Below are positions 27,610-37,218 of a stretch of DNA of 57,074 bases, in pieces; within the stretch, counting starts at the first letter, position 1, and every line of letters begins with the position of its first letter. The notes under the pieces were generated by a model. That model was not told the origin of the DNA. It saw only the letters and a program-made list of their open reading frames with translations, and searched no databases. Origin of the DNA: Companilactobacillus kedongensis (lineage in GTDB: Bacteria > Bacillota > Bacilli > Lactobacillales > Lactobacillaceae); the NCBI RefSeq assembly GCF_003946625.1, contig NZ_RHOR01000014.1, positions 1 to 57,074 on the forward strand, given 5' to 3'. The position numbers and the translations under genes were made by a program.

Positions 27610-27758
27610 CCGAAGCGGGTGAGTAATTCCACCTGTTACGCGAACGTTCCGAGCCTCGGTCTCGAAACTCGATTTTGAGCTTTGCTTCGCAAATCTCAGA
27701 ATCGTCGGTGGAGTAAAACTCCACTTGCACAACTGGCTCCATTACTCACCCACTTCGG
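27610..27758. repeat. 149-bp palindromic element after pepC
   Basis: The outer arms CCGAAGCGGGTGAGTAAT (27610-27627) and ATTACTCACCCACTTCGG (27741-27758) match at 17 of 18 positions. Inside are CCACC/GGTGG, GGAGT-aaa-ACTCC and CTCGATTTTGAG hairpins, giving a branched fold. Its GC content is visibly higher than its surroundings. It begins 14 bases after the pepC stop and precedes a normal terminator, the same arrangement as the palindrome after yaaL. Confidence 0.8.
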
Positions 27759-27792
27759 CTATATATCCTTATAAATATAATAGAAAATAAAA

Positions 27793-27850
27793 CTCCGTAG
27801 TTATACAGATTTAATAATAAATCTTGTATCTCTACGGAATTTTTTTATTT
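27793..27850 (+). terminator. Terminator of pepC
   Basis: The stem CTCCGTAG ... CTACGGA with an extended inner CAGATTTA/TAAATCT pairing is followed by a T-rich tract. Confidence 0.85.
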
Positions 27851-28028
27851 TTATTAATTAAATTCAGTGACCAAACAGCAGGCTAACTCCCGATCACTCA
27901 TAGCAGACACAATTATCAAAACACCATCGACCCATTTTTTGACAACTTCACAAATCAAATAGTAATTGTGAATTAATTATCTTATACTGAAGACATGAGT
28001 CATAAATAGATTAAGGAGATGTTTTGTT
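27851..28028 (+). promoter_or_regulatory. pepX upstream region with inverted repeat
   Basis: TTGACA at 27939-27944 and TATACT at 27983-27988 are candidate promoter elements, but their spacing is not standard. An inverted repeat TTCACAA (27947-27953) / TTGTGAA (27966-27972) lies between them and could be an operator. No gene is seen in the 432-base gap between pepC and pepX apart from the palindrome and terminator listed separately. Confidence 0.45.
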
Positions 28029-30452
28029 ATGCGTAATAATCAATTTGCTATTCGTCCCACTGATTTTGATACTCAAATTAAGGAACTGAAAGAAATCAGA
28101 TTCTTAAACAAAGACAATGAGGCTGAGACTAGTCCAAGCAAACTTTTAAAGAGCTTTTTAAAACTTGGTTATCCCGAGATAAAATCTGACCAAGCATTTG
28201 CTCACAGATTGCATTCATTGCAAGCTACTGAAGATTTAGATGTTTACGATTATTTAGAAAACAACGAACAAGTATCTGTACCTGCCCTCTATAATATTGC
28301 TCTTCAACTTTTACAATTTAATCCTGATGTGGACTTTACTTTTTCTGATCCACTGGAAGCTATGAAAAAAATCCAACTCAAGGTCTCCGATCACAAAACT
28401 GATAACTTCGATCATGATGAGATTATTTCAGCTTGGTATTGGCTCTTAGCTACCCATACTAAAAATGGCCAATCCTTCATTGACAGATTGGCTACTCAAG
28501 GATATTTTGTTCCATTCTACAAAGATACGACTAAGCAATTGCTTTTCAACGGTAAAACATTGCCTGTCTTTGATCCACATAAATTGATCCGTGAAGTCGT
28601 CTATGTTGAATCATCACAAGACACTGATAACGATGGCAAATTAGACTTACTAAAAGCCGAAATAATCCGTCCTGCCCAAACAGAAAAAGGTCTAAAAGTT
28701 CCAGTTCTCTATACTGCTACTCCTTATCTACAAGGCACAAATGACGAGACAGGTTTGGAAATGACTCACAATGTCAACGTTCCTTTACGTCACAAGGAAC
28801 CAAATGATACTAAATATGAAGACATTGAATATCACACACCTGACGAAAAGCTACCCGACAAACGTCCTATCAACGGTAGTACAACGGAAACTGAAGAAGG
28901 ATTTATCAAAGATCTCTCTTACAGTTTGAATGACTACTTCTTAGCTCGTGGATTTGCTGTGGTTTACGCTTCAGGAATTGGTACTAGCGACTCCGATGGT
29001 ATGCGCACTACTGGTGGTCCAGAAGAAACTACTTCTACGATTGCCATCATCGAATGGTTAGCTGGAAATCGTGTTGCTTTCACAAATCGTGTCGACAATA
29101 TTGAGATTAAAGCTTGGTGGTCAAACAAATCAGTTGGTATGACTGGCCGCTCTTATCTAGGCACATTAGCCACTGCCGCCGCAACTACTGGTGTTGAAGG
29201 TCTAAAGACTATCGTTACAGAAGCTGCTATCTCTAGTTGGTACGACTATTATCGCGATGGCGGACTCGTTATTGCCGCTGGCGGATTCCCTGGTGAGGAT
29301 GCTGACGTTTTAGCCGAAGAAACCTTCAGCCGTCGCCTAAACCCTGGTGATTTCCACCGTATTAAAGAAGCTTGGGATGAAAAATTGATTGAATTGAATC
29401 ATGACCAAGATCGTGATACTGGTGATTACAACACTTATTGGGATGCTAGAAATTACCACAAGAACTTTAAGAATATTAAAGCTGATGTCTTAATGGTTCA
29501 CGGACTAAATGATTGGAACGTTAAACCAAGAAATGTTGAAAGACTTTGGAATGGTATCAAGAATAACAACATTGTTCAAAAAGCTATCCTTCATCAAGGT
29601 CAACATATCTACATCAACAATTTCCGTTCGATCGATTATACAGACATGATCAACTTGTGGATGACACATGAATTGTTAGATGTCGACAATCAAGCTGAAA
29701 AGATCTTGCCAGATGTCATTATTCAAGACAATATCAAGCCTGAGACCTGGGATACTTACGACAACTGGAGTGACCCTGAAAACCCTCGCAAAGTCTTCAA
29801 TTTGGCACCTAATAAACTGGCTGACAAGCCTTCTGATACAACCGTTTCCTTCAAGGATTCTCTACCAGATGATCAATACTGGGCATATTCAAAAGACAAC
29901 GATGTTTGGCAAGCTGATCTCCTAAAAGATGACAGTCCTCTAAATGACAATCGTTTAGTTTTCAAAACTGATAAATTATCAGAAAACATGACTTTGGATG
30001 GAATTCCAAAACTTGATTTAACTGTTTCATCTAATCAAGATCTTGGTATGTTAAGTTTCCAATTAGTTGATTATGGTAAGGCAAAACGTCTCAACGTCTC
30101 TCCTTCTGTTCTGACACCAAATGGTATCGATGAAACATTTGACTGGAGAAAAGATGATCTCAGAGAATTTGAATTAGGTAAAGAAACGTCCTCAAAGATG
30201 ATCACTAAAGGACATATCAATCTTCAAAATCGTCACAATCCATATAAGTCTGATGAATTAATACCCGACAAATTCTACGACCTCAGTGTTTCATTACAAC
30301 CCAACTTCTATCACCTACTAAAAGATCACCAATTAGGCTTGATTATATACGCAACTGACTTTGGCATGACAGTCCGTGGCAATCAAGATTTGAAATATAG
30401 TTTTGAATTAGAGAATGCAAAACTATCAATTCCACTTCACAAACAGAATTAA
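28029..30452 (+). CDS. pepX: Xaa-Pro dipeptidyl-peptidase PepX
   Basis: This S15 family serine peptidase removes X-Pro dipeptides from proline-rich peptides in the cytoplasm. The nucleophile Ser375 lies in GMTGRSYLG. The acid is in HGLNDWNV near residue 491 and the His in LHQGQHIYI near 523. An N-terminal helical dimerisation domain (about residues 1-150) and a C-terminal jelly-roll domain complete it. At 807 residues it is full length. AAGGAGAT precedes the ATG. Confidence 0.97.
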   Translation: MRNNQFAIRPTDFDTQIKELKEIRFLNKDNEAETSPSKLLKSFLKLGYPEIKSDQAFAHRLHSLQATEDLDVYDYLENNEQVSVPALYNIALQLLQFNPDVDFTFSDPLEAMKKIQLKVSDHKTDNFDHDEIISAWYWLLATHTKNGQSFIDRLATQGYFVPFYKDTTKQLLFNGKTLPVFDPHKLIREVVYVESSQDTDNDGKLDLLKAEIIRPAQTEKGLKVPVLYTATPYLQGTNDETGLEMTHNVNVPLRHKEPNDTKYEDIEYHTPDEKLPDKRPINGSTTETEEGFIKDLSYSLNDYFLARGFAVVYASGIGTSDSDGMRTTGGPEETTSTIAIIEWLAGNRVAFTNRVDNIEIKAWWSNKSVGMTGRSYLGTLATAAATTGVEGLKTIVTEAAISSWYDYYRDGGLVIAAGGFPGEDADVLAEETFSRRLNPGDFHRIKEAWDEKLIELNHDQDRDTGDYNTYWDARNYHKNFKNIKADVLMVHGLNDWNVKPRNVERLWNGIKNNNIVQKAILHQGQHIYINNFRSIDYTDMINLWMTHELLDVDNQAEKILPDVIIQDNIKPETWDTYDNWSDPENPRKVFNLAPNKLADKPSDTTVSFKDSLPDDQYWAYSKDNDVWQADLLKDDSPLNDNRLVFKTDKLSENMTLDGIPKLDLTVSSNQDLGMLSFQLVDYGKAKRLNVSPSVLTPNGIDETFDWRKDDLREFELGKETSSKMITKGHINLQNRHNPYKSDELIPDKFYDLSVSLQPNFYHLLKDHQLGLIIYATDFGMTVRGNQDLKYSFELENAKLSIPLHKQN

Positions 30453-30479
30453 TACCAGACTTCAGTAATCCTCATCAAC

Positions 30480-30491
30480 AAAGCGCTTACT
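30480..30491. promoter_or_regulatory. cre-like site upstream of kup
   Basis: AAAGCGCTTACT contains the core AAGCGCTTAC of the CcpA operator but departs from consensus at the ends. The same 12 bases recur at 38222-38233 in the manX leader. Confidence 0.35.
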
Positions 30492-30532
30492 AACTAGACC
30501 AAAATTAAAAGGTTTCATGTGCTCTTTTCTAA

Positions 30533-30541
30533 TGTTATAAT
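30533..30541 (+). promoter_or_regulatory. Extended -10 promoter of kup
   Basis: TGTTATAAT is an extended -10 element (TG-n-TATAAT) 35 bases before the kup start. The -35 position (TTTCAT) is weak, as often with extended -10 promoters. Confidence 0.6.
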
Positions 30542-30575
30542 CACGCTTGAACTGTTTATTTGGAGATTATTTATA

Positions 30576-32657
30576 ATGGAAAAACGTGAATTGAATTCTT
30601 TAAAAAATAATCCTCGTTCAAAAATGAGTTTAGCGGGATTTCTGATTGCCTTAGGAATTGTCTATGGAGACATCGGGACCTCGCCTCTATATGTTATGCA
30701 CTCATTAATGGTGGGGAATGGTGGATTAAGTAAAATGTCCACCAATTTTATTTTAGGTAGTGTTTCCTTAATATTTTGGACACTGACCATAGTAACCACG
30801 ATCAAGTACGTTTTGATTGCATTACGTGCTGATAACCGTGGTGAGGGTGGTATCTTTGCCCTCTATACTTTAGTTAGGAAGCGTGCTAAATGGCTGATAA
30901 TTCCAGCTATGGTCGGAGGGGAAACCTTCTTGGCCGATGGAATGATGACACCAGCTGTTACTGTTACGGCTGCGATTGAAGGTTTAAAGGGGATAGCCTT
31001 TAACAACAACGTTCTGATTCATAATCAGACACAAGTTATCATCATTACTTTGATAATCTTGTCGACGTTATTCTTCATTCAAAGATTCGGAACACAATTA
31101 ATCGGTAAAGCTTTTGGACCGATCATGTTAGTCTGGTTCGCCTTTTTAGGCTTAATGGGACTGTATAATATCTCCTTTGATTGGACTATTATTCGTGCCC
31201 TAAACCCTTACTACGCTTTTGAATTATTGCGCAGCCCGATCAATATTCGTGGTGTCTTCATTTTAGGAAGTATCTTCCTAGCCACAACTGGTGCTGAAGC
31301 TCTGTACTCTGACATGGGACACGTTGGCCGTTCTAATATTTATACTAGTTGGCCTTTTGTTAAAATCTGTCTCTTGTTAAGTTATTTAGGTCAAGCTGTT
31401 TGGTTGTTACGTGTCAAAGATAGCGCTGCTATGCAGGCAATGGATTCAATGAATCCGTTCTATCAATCAATGCCTGGCAATTTACGTATCTTTGGTATCT
31501 TCCTATCAGCTATGGCCGCTATCATTGCTTCACAGGCTTTGATCTCTGGATCATATACCTTAGTTTCAGAAGCTATCAAACTGAGAATTTTCCCACGTTT
31601 GAAGACTTACTACCCTACTAATTTCAAAGGACAGTTATATATTCCAACTGTTAACACAATTATTTGGGTCGTTTGTATGTTTATCGTTGTTTATTTCAAA
31701 AATTCCGAGAACATGTCAAATGCTTACGGTTTGGAAATCACGATCACAATGCTGATGACGACTATCTTGCTCCATCAATGGTTATTGATGAAACGATTCA
31801 ATCGTCTATTAACATCCTTAATCATTGGCTTCTTCTTTGTTATCGAGAGTATCTTCTTTGTAACAAACAGTAGTAAATTCATTCATGGTGCCTATATCAC
31901 AATGTTCATCGCCGCTGTTTTGATCAGTGTAATGTTCATCTGGAGATACGGTGACCGTCTAATGGATGACAATACCTTTAGAAGCCACTTCGCATCATTA
32001 CTAGCTTTCAAACATCAATTAAATGATCTTAGAAAAGATCCAAGTTATCCGCTTTACACAACTAACCTGGTTTACTTGACTAAAGTTCACGATGGCTACC
32101 GGATCAAGAAAAATATTCTTTATTCGATCTTAGACAAACGGCCAAAGCGTGCTGAAGTCTACTGGTTCGTAACAGTAAATGTTACTGATGAACCATATAC
32201 TGCAGCGTACAGCGTTGAAACTTTTGATACTGACTACATGGTCAGTGTTCAATTGTATCTTGGCTTTAGAGTTGATCGAAAGGTTAACGTCTATCTAAGA
32301 CAAGTCGTACAAGATCTTATGGCTAGTGGTGAGATCAAATCACAACCGCAAAAATATACCACCATCCCTGATCGTCAAGTTGGTGACTTCTCATTTGTTC
32401 TTATCAAAGAAGTTCTCTCGCCTGACACTAAGATCAGCAATGTTAAAAAAGGTATTATCAGACTTCGTCTATTACTACAGAAATTCATTTCTCCTGCTAA
32501 CTGGTTTGGATTATCCTACAGTGACGTATTGGAAGAACGTGTTCCGCTAGTTCTAGGCAAAGTATCATTAAACCGTCTCAGATTAGTTAGAAAAGATAGC
32601 TCAGCATTACGAGATATCCCAATCGACCAACCTATTGATGACGATGATGATGAATAA
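30576..32657 (+). CDS. kup: Potassium uptake protein Kup
   Basis: Kup is a potassium/proton symporter of the KUP/HAK/KT family with about 12 membrane segments in the first 430 residues and a cytoplasmic C-terminal domain. The GIVYGDIGTSPLYV motif near residues 28-41 and RADNRGEGGIFALY near 95 are family hallmarks. ATG 30576 (MEKRELNS) follows GGAGAT; the longer open frame begins upstream of the -10 box and is rejected. 693 residues. A bidirectional terminator separates it from gpmA. Confidence 0.95.
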   Translation: MEKRELNSLKNNPRSKMSLAGFLIALGIVYGDIGTSPLYVMHSLMVGNGGLSKMSTNFILGSVSLIFWTLTIVTTIKYVLIALRADNRGEGGIFALYTLVRKRAKWLIIPAMVGGETFLADGMMTPAVTVTAAIEGLKGIAFNNNVLIHNQTQVIIITLIILSTLFFIQRFGTQLIGKAFGPIMLVWFAFLGLMGLYNISFDWTIIRALNPYYAFELLRSPINIRGVFILGSIFLATTGAEALYSDMGHVGRSNIYTSWPFVKICLLLSYLGQAVWLLRVKDSAAMQAMDSMNPFYQSMPGNLRIFGIFLSAMAAIIASQALISGSYTLVSEAIKLRIFPRLKTYYPTNFKGQLYIPTVNTIIWVVCMFIVVYFKNSENMSNAYGLEITITMLMTTILLHQWLLMKRFNRLLTSLIIGFFFVIESIFFVTNSSKFIHGAYITMFIAAVLISVMFIWRYGDRLMDDNTFRSHFASLLAFKHQLNDLRKDPSYPLYTTNLVYLTKVHDGYRIKKNILYSILDKRPKRAEVYWFVTVNVTDEPYTAAYSVETFDTDYMVSVQLYLGFRVDRKVNVYLRQVVQDLMASGEIKSQPQKYTTIPDRQVGDFSFVLIKEVLSPDTKISNVKKGIIRLRLLLQKFISPANWFGLSYSDVLEERVPLVLGKVSLNRLRLVRKDSSALRDIPIDQPIDDDDDE

Positions 32658-32659
32658 AA

Positions 32660-32697
32660 AAATGGACCGATTATTTAAAATAATCGGTCCATTTTTT
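32660..32697. terminator. Bidirectional terminator between kup and gpmA
   Basis: A perfect stem AAATGGACCGATTATTT/AAATAATCGGTCCATTT is flanked by A- and T-runs and serves the convergent genes. Confidence 0.92.
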
Positions 32698-33367
32698 ATT
32701 CCATTCGATTTGATTTAATAATATTTAGCTTACTATCCAATTCATAAATCAGTGGTTTACCATTAGCAACTTCTACACCATCAATATCTTTATCACTAAT
32801 GTCTTCAAGATATTTGATCAACGCACGGATAGTACTGCCATGAGCCACTACCAATTGATTTTTGCCCTCTAAAAGACGTGGTGCAATCGTATCAACATAG
32901 TAAGGTATAATCCGCTTATAGGCTTGAAACAAGCTCTCAGACAGCGGCATAACCCTTGGATCGAGATATTTGTATGGTCCCACATTTTTATCTGGTTTGG
33001 CTAACTTAGGTGGCATCGTGTAATAACTTCTGCGCCACAATCTAACTTGTTCAACACCATATTCAACACGCGTCTCATCTTTGTTCTGCCCACGCAATGC
33101 TCCATAGTGTCGTTCGTTTAAGCGCCAACTCTTAGTGATCGGCACATAATTGATATTAAGATCATCTTGAATCAAATAAGCAGTCATAATAGCTCGTTTT
33201 AAAACAGACGTGTGTACGTGTTCGATCTCTATACCTTGTAATTGTTTTGCAGCTTGATGTGCTTGCTGCTCTCCCATTTTGGTAAGGTCAACGTCGCTCC
33301 AACCAGTGTAACGATTTAGGGCATTTGCAATACTTTCCCCATGTCTTACCATAATTAGTTTTACCAT
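32696..33367 (-). CDS. gpmA: Phosphoglycerate mutase (2,3-bisphosphoglycerate-dependent type)
   Basis: This histidine-phosphatase enzyme interconverts 3- and 2-phosphoglycerate in glycolysis. The phosphohistidine motif VRHGESIAN is at about residues 7-15, [11 protein letters not shown] near 87, and the second histidine lies in [11 protein letters not shown] near 175. The usual wording of the last motif is HGNSLRAL, so this copy is somewhat divergent and may be one of several paralogues. At 223 residues the length is normal. The ribosome binding site is weak. Confidence 0.88.
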   Translation of the reverse strand: MVKLIMVRHGESIANALNRYTGWSDVDLTKMGEQQAHQAAKQLQGIEIEHVHTSVLKRAIMTAYLIQDDLNINYVPITKSWRLNERHYGALRGQNKDETRVEYGVEQVRLWRRSYYTMPPKLAKPDKNVGPYKYLDPRVMPLSESLFQAYKRIIPYYVDTIAPRLLEGKNQLVVAHGSTIRALIKYLEDISDKDIDGVEVANGKPLIYELDSKLNIIKSNRME

Positions 33368-33491
33368 ATTTGTGATGTTACCAACTTTCTTGAAAGATAC
33401 CTATTATATATTATCACAATCGTTATTTTCATTTATTAATGAAAATAAAAAAATCGCCCCAAAGGCGACTTATGTATATTATTCTTCTGTA

Positions 33492-33707
33492 TTATTTAGA
33501 GACTGCTGGCTTAGCAACAACTCTAATGGGCTGAGCTACATCAATAGTATCAGAGAATCTATTTGTAATATAATCCCTCATACCGTCACGTGCTTCTTTC
33601 TTAGAAACGTTGTGACAGACGCGCTTCTTAGCAATTCGCTGGCCTTCTTTATTCAAAAACTTGCAAGTGACCTCATAGTCGCCATGATTACCAAAAAACA
33701 ACATCAT
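33492..33707 (-). CDS. Small protein of unknown function
   Basis: The 71-residue protein starts at ATG 33707 (MMLFFGNHGDYEV) behind AAAGGGGGT. I do not recognise a family. It is basic, has two cysteines (near residues 15 and 31), no membrane segment and a short repeated KKE/KKR character. It is a single gene between gpmA and a divergent membrane protein gene. Coding is supported by the good ribosome binding site and open frame only. Confidence 0.6.
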   Translation of the reverse strand: MMLFFGNHGDYEVTCKFLNKEGQRIAKKRVCHNVSKKEARDGMRDYITNRFSDTIDVAQPIRVVAKPAVSK

Positions 33708-33912
33708 TGTTGACCCCCTTTTATATTGATAGAAACCCCACATGTTTCGACCAGATATTTATACCATTTTTTAAGAGGGCGTTCAATACTTTTTGTCTTT
33801 TTTCCTCGAAAAATATTTTTCTACTTTTAGTTAAAAAATTATGACAAAATGACTATGATAATTACTATCAACTAAGTTACTATAAGGGTATATACTTTGG
33901 GGGTTTTAGACC

Positions 33913-34665
33913 ATGAATAGACGTCACCAAAAAAATAATTCTAACTTAACTCGTCGCGCATTCCGCAACCGTAAAAAGCCTTTCTACAAGAAGAAAAGTT
34001 TTATTACCATCATTTCTCTGCTGTTGATCTGCTTGATCGGTGGTGGAATTTACTTCTTTAACAACAGTAAATCAGATGCTACTCCAAAAGTTGAGAACAA
34101 AGCTTCCAGCAAAAAAACTGATATAAAGCTAAAAAAAGTTACACCTAAGAAAAAAACTACTGATAAGCCAAAGAAGCAAGATCCACAAACTGTAAAAGAC
34201 GAGACAAAAGCTGAAGAAAAAAAGGACGAAACTAAAAATGCTGGTTCTGATGATAAATCGATCAAGAATGCTGGGACCTACAATGAACTCTCATATACTA
34301 GCGATTGGTTCGCTTTCAAGCTGTCAAACGACGTAAAATTAGTTAAGGATGCCAATGGTGACGCAGCGTTAATGATCAATTACAATTACACCAATAAAAC
34401 ACAGTCACCTCAAAATCCTTCTCAGATCCAATCTAAGTACATGATCCTAAAACAAGACGATCAACAATTATCAGCGACTCAAGCTACCGGTGATTATGCT
34501 GGTATTGTTAATTCAAGCAATAACGACCAAGTACAACCAGGAAAAAGTTTTGACGGCGCACTCTTAGTTAAAGTAAATAGTACTGATGACGACGTTATAA
34601 TGTCATTCTTGAACATTCAAACTAACCAGCCAATTCAAACAACGCAACCATTTAAGCTCAGTTAA
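33913..34665 (+). CDS. Membrane-anchored DUF5067-type surface protein
   Basis: This 250-residue protein has a basic N-terminus, one membrane segment at about residues 30-49 (FITIISLLLICLIGGGIYFF), a long Lys/Glu-rich linker (about 50-118) and a C-terminal beta-rich domain (about 120-250). The MINYNYTNKTQSPQNP segment resembles the DUF5067 immunoglobulin-like domains of Lactobacillales. It is probably extracytoplasmic. Function is unknown. It has a good upstream ATATACTTTGGGGG region with a ribosome binding site. Confidence 0.7.
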   Translation: MNRRHQKNNSNLTRRAFRNRKKPFYKKKSFITIISLLLICLIGGGIYFFNNSKSDATPKVENKASSKKTDIKLKKVTPKKKTTDKPKKQDPQTVKDETKAEEKKDETKNAGSDDKSIKNAGTYNELSYTSDWFAFKLSNDVKLVKDANGDAALMINYNYTNKTQSPQNPSQIQSKYMILKQDDQQLSATQATGDYAGIVNSSNNDQVQPGKSFDGALLVKVNSTDDDVIMSFLNIQTNQPIQTTQPFKLS

Positions 34666-34694
34666 TACTTTTAAACATAGCTAATAGGCTCTAG

Positions 34695-34738
34695 AAAAGA
34701 CGATCAACATTATCTTGGACAATTGGTCGTCTTTTTTA
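34695..34738 (+). terminator. Terminator of the DUF5067-type gene
   Basis: The stem AAAAGACGATCAA ... TTGGTCGTCTTTT is followed by T residues. Confidence 0.85.
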
Positions 34739-34903
34739 ATACTCTCTTAAAACGTCAAATATTAAGCTTTTGGAATATGGTGAATTATTTTCAAAAAACA
34801 CTTGCTGTGGAACGCGTTTCATAACTTAAAATAAAGCTTGTAAGGTAATCGAGTTACTTACACCCTTCTTATTCAAATGACCATTCAAATTGGTCCAAAA
34901 TAA

Positions 34904-34938
34904 AAAACGTCTATCGAATAAAAATTGATAGACGTTTT
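34904..34938 (-). terminator. Terminator of the mannose PTS operon
   Basis: The stem AAACGTCTATC/GATAGACGTTT with A/T flanks lies just past the DUF956 gene stop codon. Confidence 0.88.
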
Positions 34939-34942
34939 TCTA

Positions 34943-35335
34943 TTATTTCTTCTTGTTTTTCTTTTTACGTGTGAAAAGATTCTTAACACCACGTTTAACA
35001 ACATCATTGAAACTTAGCGATTGGACAATGTCTTTCGGTGCAATGTACTTTCTGATGGTTCTAAGAACCTTTTTAGGATCTTTGGAAGAGAATGCATACA
35101 TTCCGTTTTTCTTTGTTTTCAAAGCATAGCGAGGTATCCATTTACCCTTAAAAACTATGGAAACAATAACCTTGTCGACTTCTTTCCAGGGAATTTGAAT
35201 ATAATTTTTAGCGTCTCTATCACTATAAAATTCAAATCCTCTGTCACCGACCATGATCTTGCCGTACTCCGACATACCAACGTGTGAAGTACCATCTATG
35301 ACAAGATCAGACTTTGTATTGATTGACTGGACCAT
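34943..35335 (-). CDS. manO: DUF956 family protein, mannose PTS operon
   Basis: This is a 130-residue soluble protein of the DUF956 family, found at the end of man operons in Lactobacillales. The MSEYGKIMVGDRGFEFYSD segment near residues 20-38 and the following beta-rich region are typical; the tail is very basic (FTRKKKNKKK). Its role is not settled; regulation of the PTS has been proposed. A partial terminator lies between manZ and this gene, which would lower its expression. Confidence 0.85.
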   Translation of the reverse strand: MVQSINTKSDLVIDGTSHVGMSEYGKIMVGDRGFEFYSDRDAKNYIQIPWKEVDKVIVSIVFKGKWIPRYALKTKKNGMYAFSSKDPKKVLRTIRKYIAPKDIVQSLSFNDVVKRGVKNLFTRKKKNKKK

Positions 35336-35394
35336 TTGATTTACTCCATTCTTTCTCTAATTAATTGTCATTATACACCTATGAATTTTTTGGT

Positions 35395-35427
35395 AAAAAA
35401 AAAGATGAACTCCAAAGAGTCCATCCA
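35395..35427 (-). terminator. Intercistronic terminator after manZ
   Basis: The stem GATGGACTC/GAGTTCATC is followed by ten T on the minus strand. It probably tunes read-through into the DUF956 gene. Confidence 0.8.
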
Positions 35428-35444
35428 ATTTATTAACCCAATTA

Positions 35445-36356
35445 TTACATAACGTGGAGTACGTGTAGGATAACACCGACAACGAACAAACCAAGAATGA
35501 TAATGATTGGTGAAACTTTCTTCTTTAGTAACCACATACATAAGAATGTTAGTAGTAAAGCAGCTAAACCAGGTACTAAACTATCTAAGTTATCTTGTAA
35601 TGTTGTAACTTTATGTGCAGTCAATGATAGACCTGCTTTTTGTTGGATCAATGCTTCTTTGACACCTTGTGCACCTGCTGGTAAATGAGCCCAGTCGATG
35701 AAGGCACCTTTGTCAAGTTTAACTGATGAAACAGTCGGTGTGAACTTAACAACAACCCAACGGTTGATCAAGGACCCTAGGATAAACATACCTAGAATTG
35801 AAGCACCTTTAGTAATGTCTTGTAGCAAACCACCAGACATATCTTCTGTGATCTTTGAACCGGCCTTGTAACCAAGTTCTTGTGTATACCACATGAATCC
35901 CATACGAATAGCATTCCATACAACGAAGTAAATGATTGGTCCTAAGATATTACCTGTCATAGCAAGTGATGCTGCTAGAGCACCAACGATAGGCTTAACA
36001 GTGAACCAGAACACTGGATCACCAATACCAGCTAGAGGACCCATCATACCAACTTTAACACCTTGGATAGCAACGTCGTCAACGGGTGCGCCGTTAGCAC
36101 GTTCTTCTTCAAGGGCCATAGTAACACCTAAAATAGGTGAAGCTAAGTAAGGGTGAGTATTAAAGAATTCCAAGTGACGCTTCAATGCTGATGCGCGGTC
36201 TTCTTTAGTAGAATATAATTTTTTAAGTGCTGGGATCATTGAATATGCCCAACCACCGTTTTGCATACGTTCGTAGTTCCATGAACCTTGAATGAAGGTT
36301 GAACGCCACCAAACGGCTATACGATCTTTTTTAGATAACTTTAATTCTTCAGCCAA
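35445..36356 (-). CDS. manZ: PTS mannose transporter subunit IID
   Basis: IID forms the membrane channel with IIC. Hallmarks include WWRSTFIQGSWNYERMQNGG near residue 18 and the PYLASPILGVTMALEE segment. I place the start at a TTG (36356), which reads LAEELKLSKKDR and lines up with the MAEK start of homologues. GGAGGAAG lies five bases upstream. The ATG at 36371 has no proper site. This gives 303 residues, the usual length. About five membrane segments lie in the C-terminal half. Confidence 0.93.
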   Translation of the reverse strand: MAEELKLSKKDRIAVWWRSTFIQGSWNYERMQNGGWAYSMIPALKKLYSTKEDRASALKRHLEFFNTHPYLASPILGVTMALEEERANGAPVDDVAIQGVKVGMMGPLAGIGDPVFWFTVKPIVGALAASLAMTGNILGPIIYFVVWNAIRMGFMWYTQELGYKAGSKITEDMSGGLLQDITKGASILGMFILGSLINRWVVVKFTPTVSSVKLDKGAFIDWAHLPAGAQGVKEALIQQKAGLSLTAHKVTTLQDNLDSLVPGLAALLLTFLCMWLLKKKVSPIIIILGLFVVGVILHVLHVM

Positions 36357-36372
36357 TTTTTCTTCCTCCATC

Positions 36373-37182
36373 CTAGTAATTGTCTATTATATCGCCAACT
36401 GGATCACCGGTATTTGAACCACCGCCGTCATTTGATCCGCCGCCAGTTTTTTCAAGCTTAAGATAAATGAGTGCCATAGAAATACCAATAGTACCAAGTG
36501 CGATCAATGTAAGATCTGTAACAGTTGCTAGAACGAAACCAATAGCAAAGAATGGCCAAACTTCTTTAGAAGCCATCATGTTGATAACCATTGCGTAACC
36601 AACAGCAACAACCATACCACCACCAACGGCAAGACCGTCAGTTAACCATGAAGGCATAGCATTTAGCATACCTCTAACAGGACCAGCACCGATTGCCAAG
36701 ATCATAGCGGCAGGAATAGCGATACGGATACCTTGTAAACAGATAGCAACAATTTGCCAGAATTCAATTTTTCTAAAACTACCTTCTTCGGCAGCCTTAT
36801 CCATAATATGAACAATACCAGTTGTAATTGTACGAACAATGATTGTTAGTAACAAACCGGCAACAGCCAATGGAACAGCGATAGCGATAGCAGATGAAAC
36901 ACCTTTTCTACCTTCGCCACCAAGAACAAGAATAATTGCGGAAGCAACAGATGCCAAAGCAGCATCAGGAGCAACAGCAGCACCAATGTTTGCCCAACCA
37001 AGAGCAATCATTTGTAGTGAACCACCTAAAATCAAACATGGTATTAGGTTACCTGTAACTAATCCGATTAATGTACAGGCGATAACTGGCTGGTGGAAGT
37101 GGAATTCATCCAAAATACCTTCCATACCAGCTAGAAATGATACTAAAACGACTAATATCATTTGAAAAATGTTCAAGTCCAT
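36373..37182 (-). CDS. manY: PTS mannose transporter subunit IIC
   Basis: IIC is the sugar-binding membrane subunit of the mannose-class phosphotransferase system, which in lactic acid bacteria takes up glucose, mannose and glucosamine and is also the receptor of class IIa bacteriocins. The GLVTGNLIPCLILGGSLQMIALGWANIGAA region near residues 40-70 is typical. The C-terminus has a Gly/Ser/Asn linker (GGGSNDGGGSN). Complete at 269 residues with GGAGG upstream. Confidence 0.95.
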   Translation of the reverse strand: MDLNIFQMILVVLVSFLAGMEGILDEFHFHQPVIACTLIGLVTGNLIPCLILGGSLQMIALGWANIGAAVAPDAALASVASAIILVLGGEGRKGVSSAIAIAVPLAVAGLLLTIIVRTITTGIVHIMDKAAEEGSFRKIEFWQIVAICLQGIRIAIPAAMILAIGAGPVRGMLNAMPSWLTDGLAVGGGMVVAVGYAMVINMMASKEVWPFFAIGFVLATVTDLTLIALGTIGISMALIYLKLEKTGGGSNDGGGSNTGDPVGDIIDNY

Positions 37183-37218
37183 GATTATTAATCCTCCAAT
37201 TTTCCTCTGATAATTATT

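Noticed and set aside
27479-27742. Minus-strand 87-codon frame over the palindrome after pepC
   Set aside because: It is created by the GC-richer palindrome and the antisense of pepC, with no family features.
36839-37165. Plus-strand frame antisense to manY (also 35932-36150 antisense to manZ)
   Set aside because: Shadows of membrane protein genes on the opposite strand with no independent evidence.
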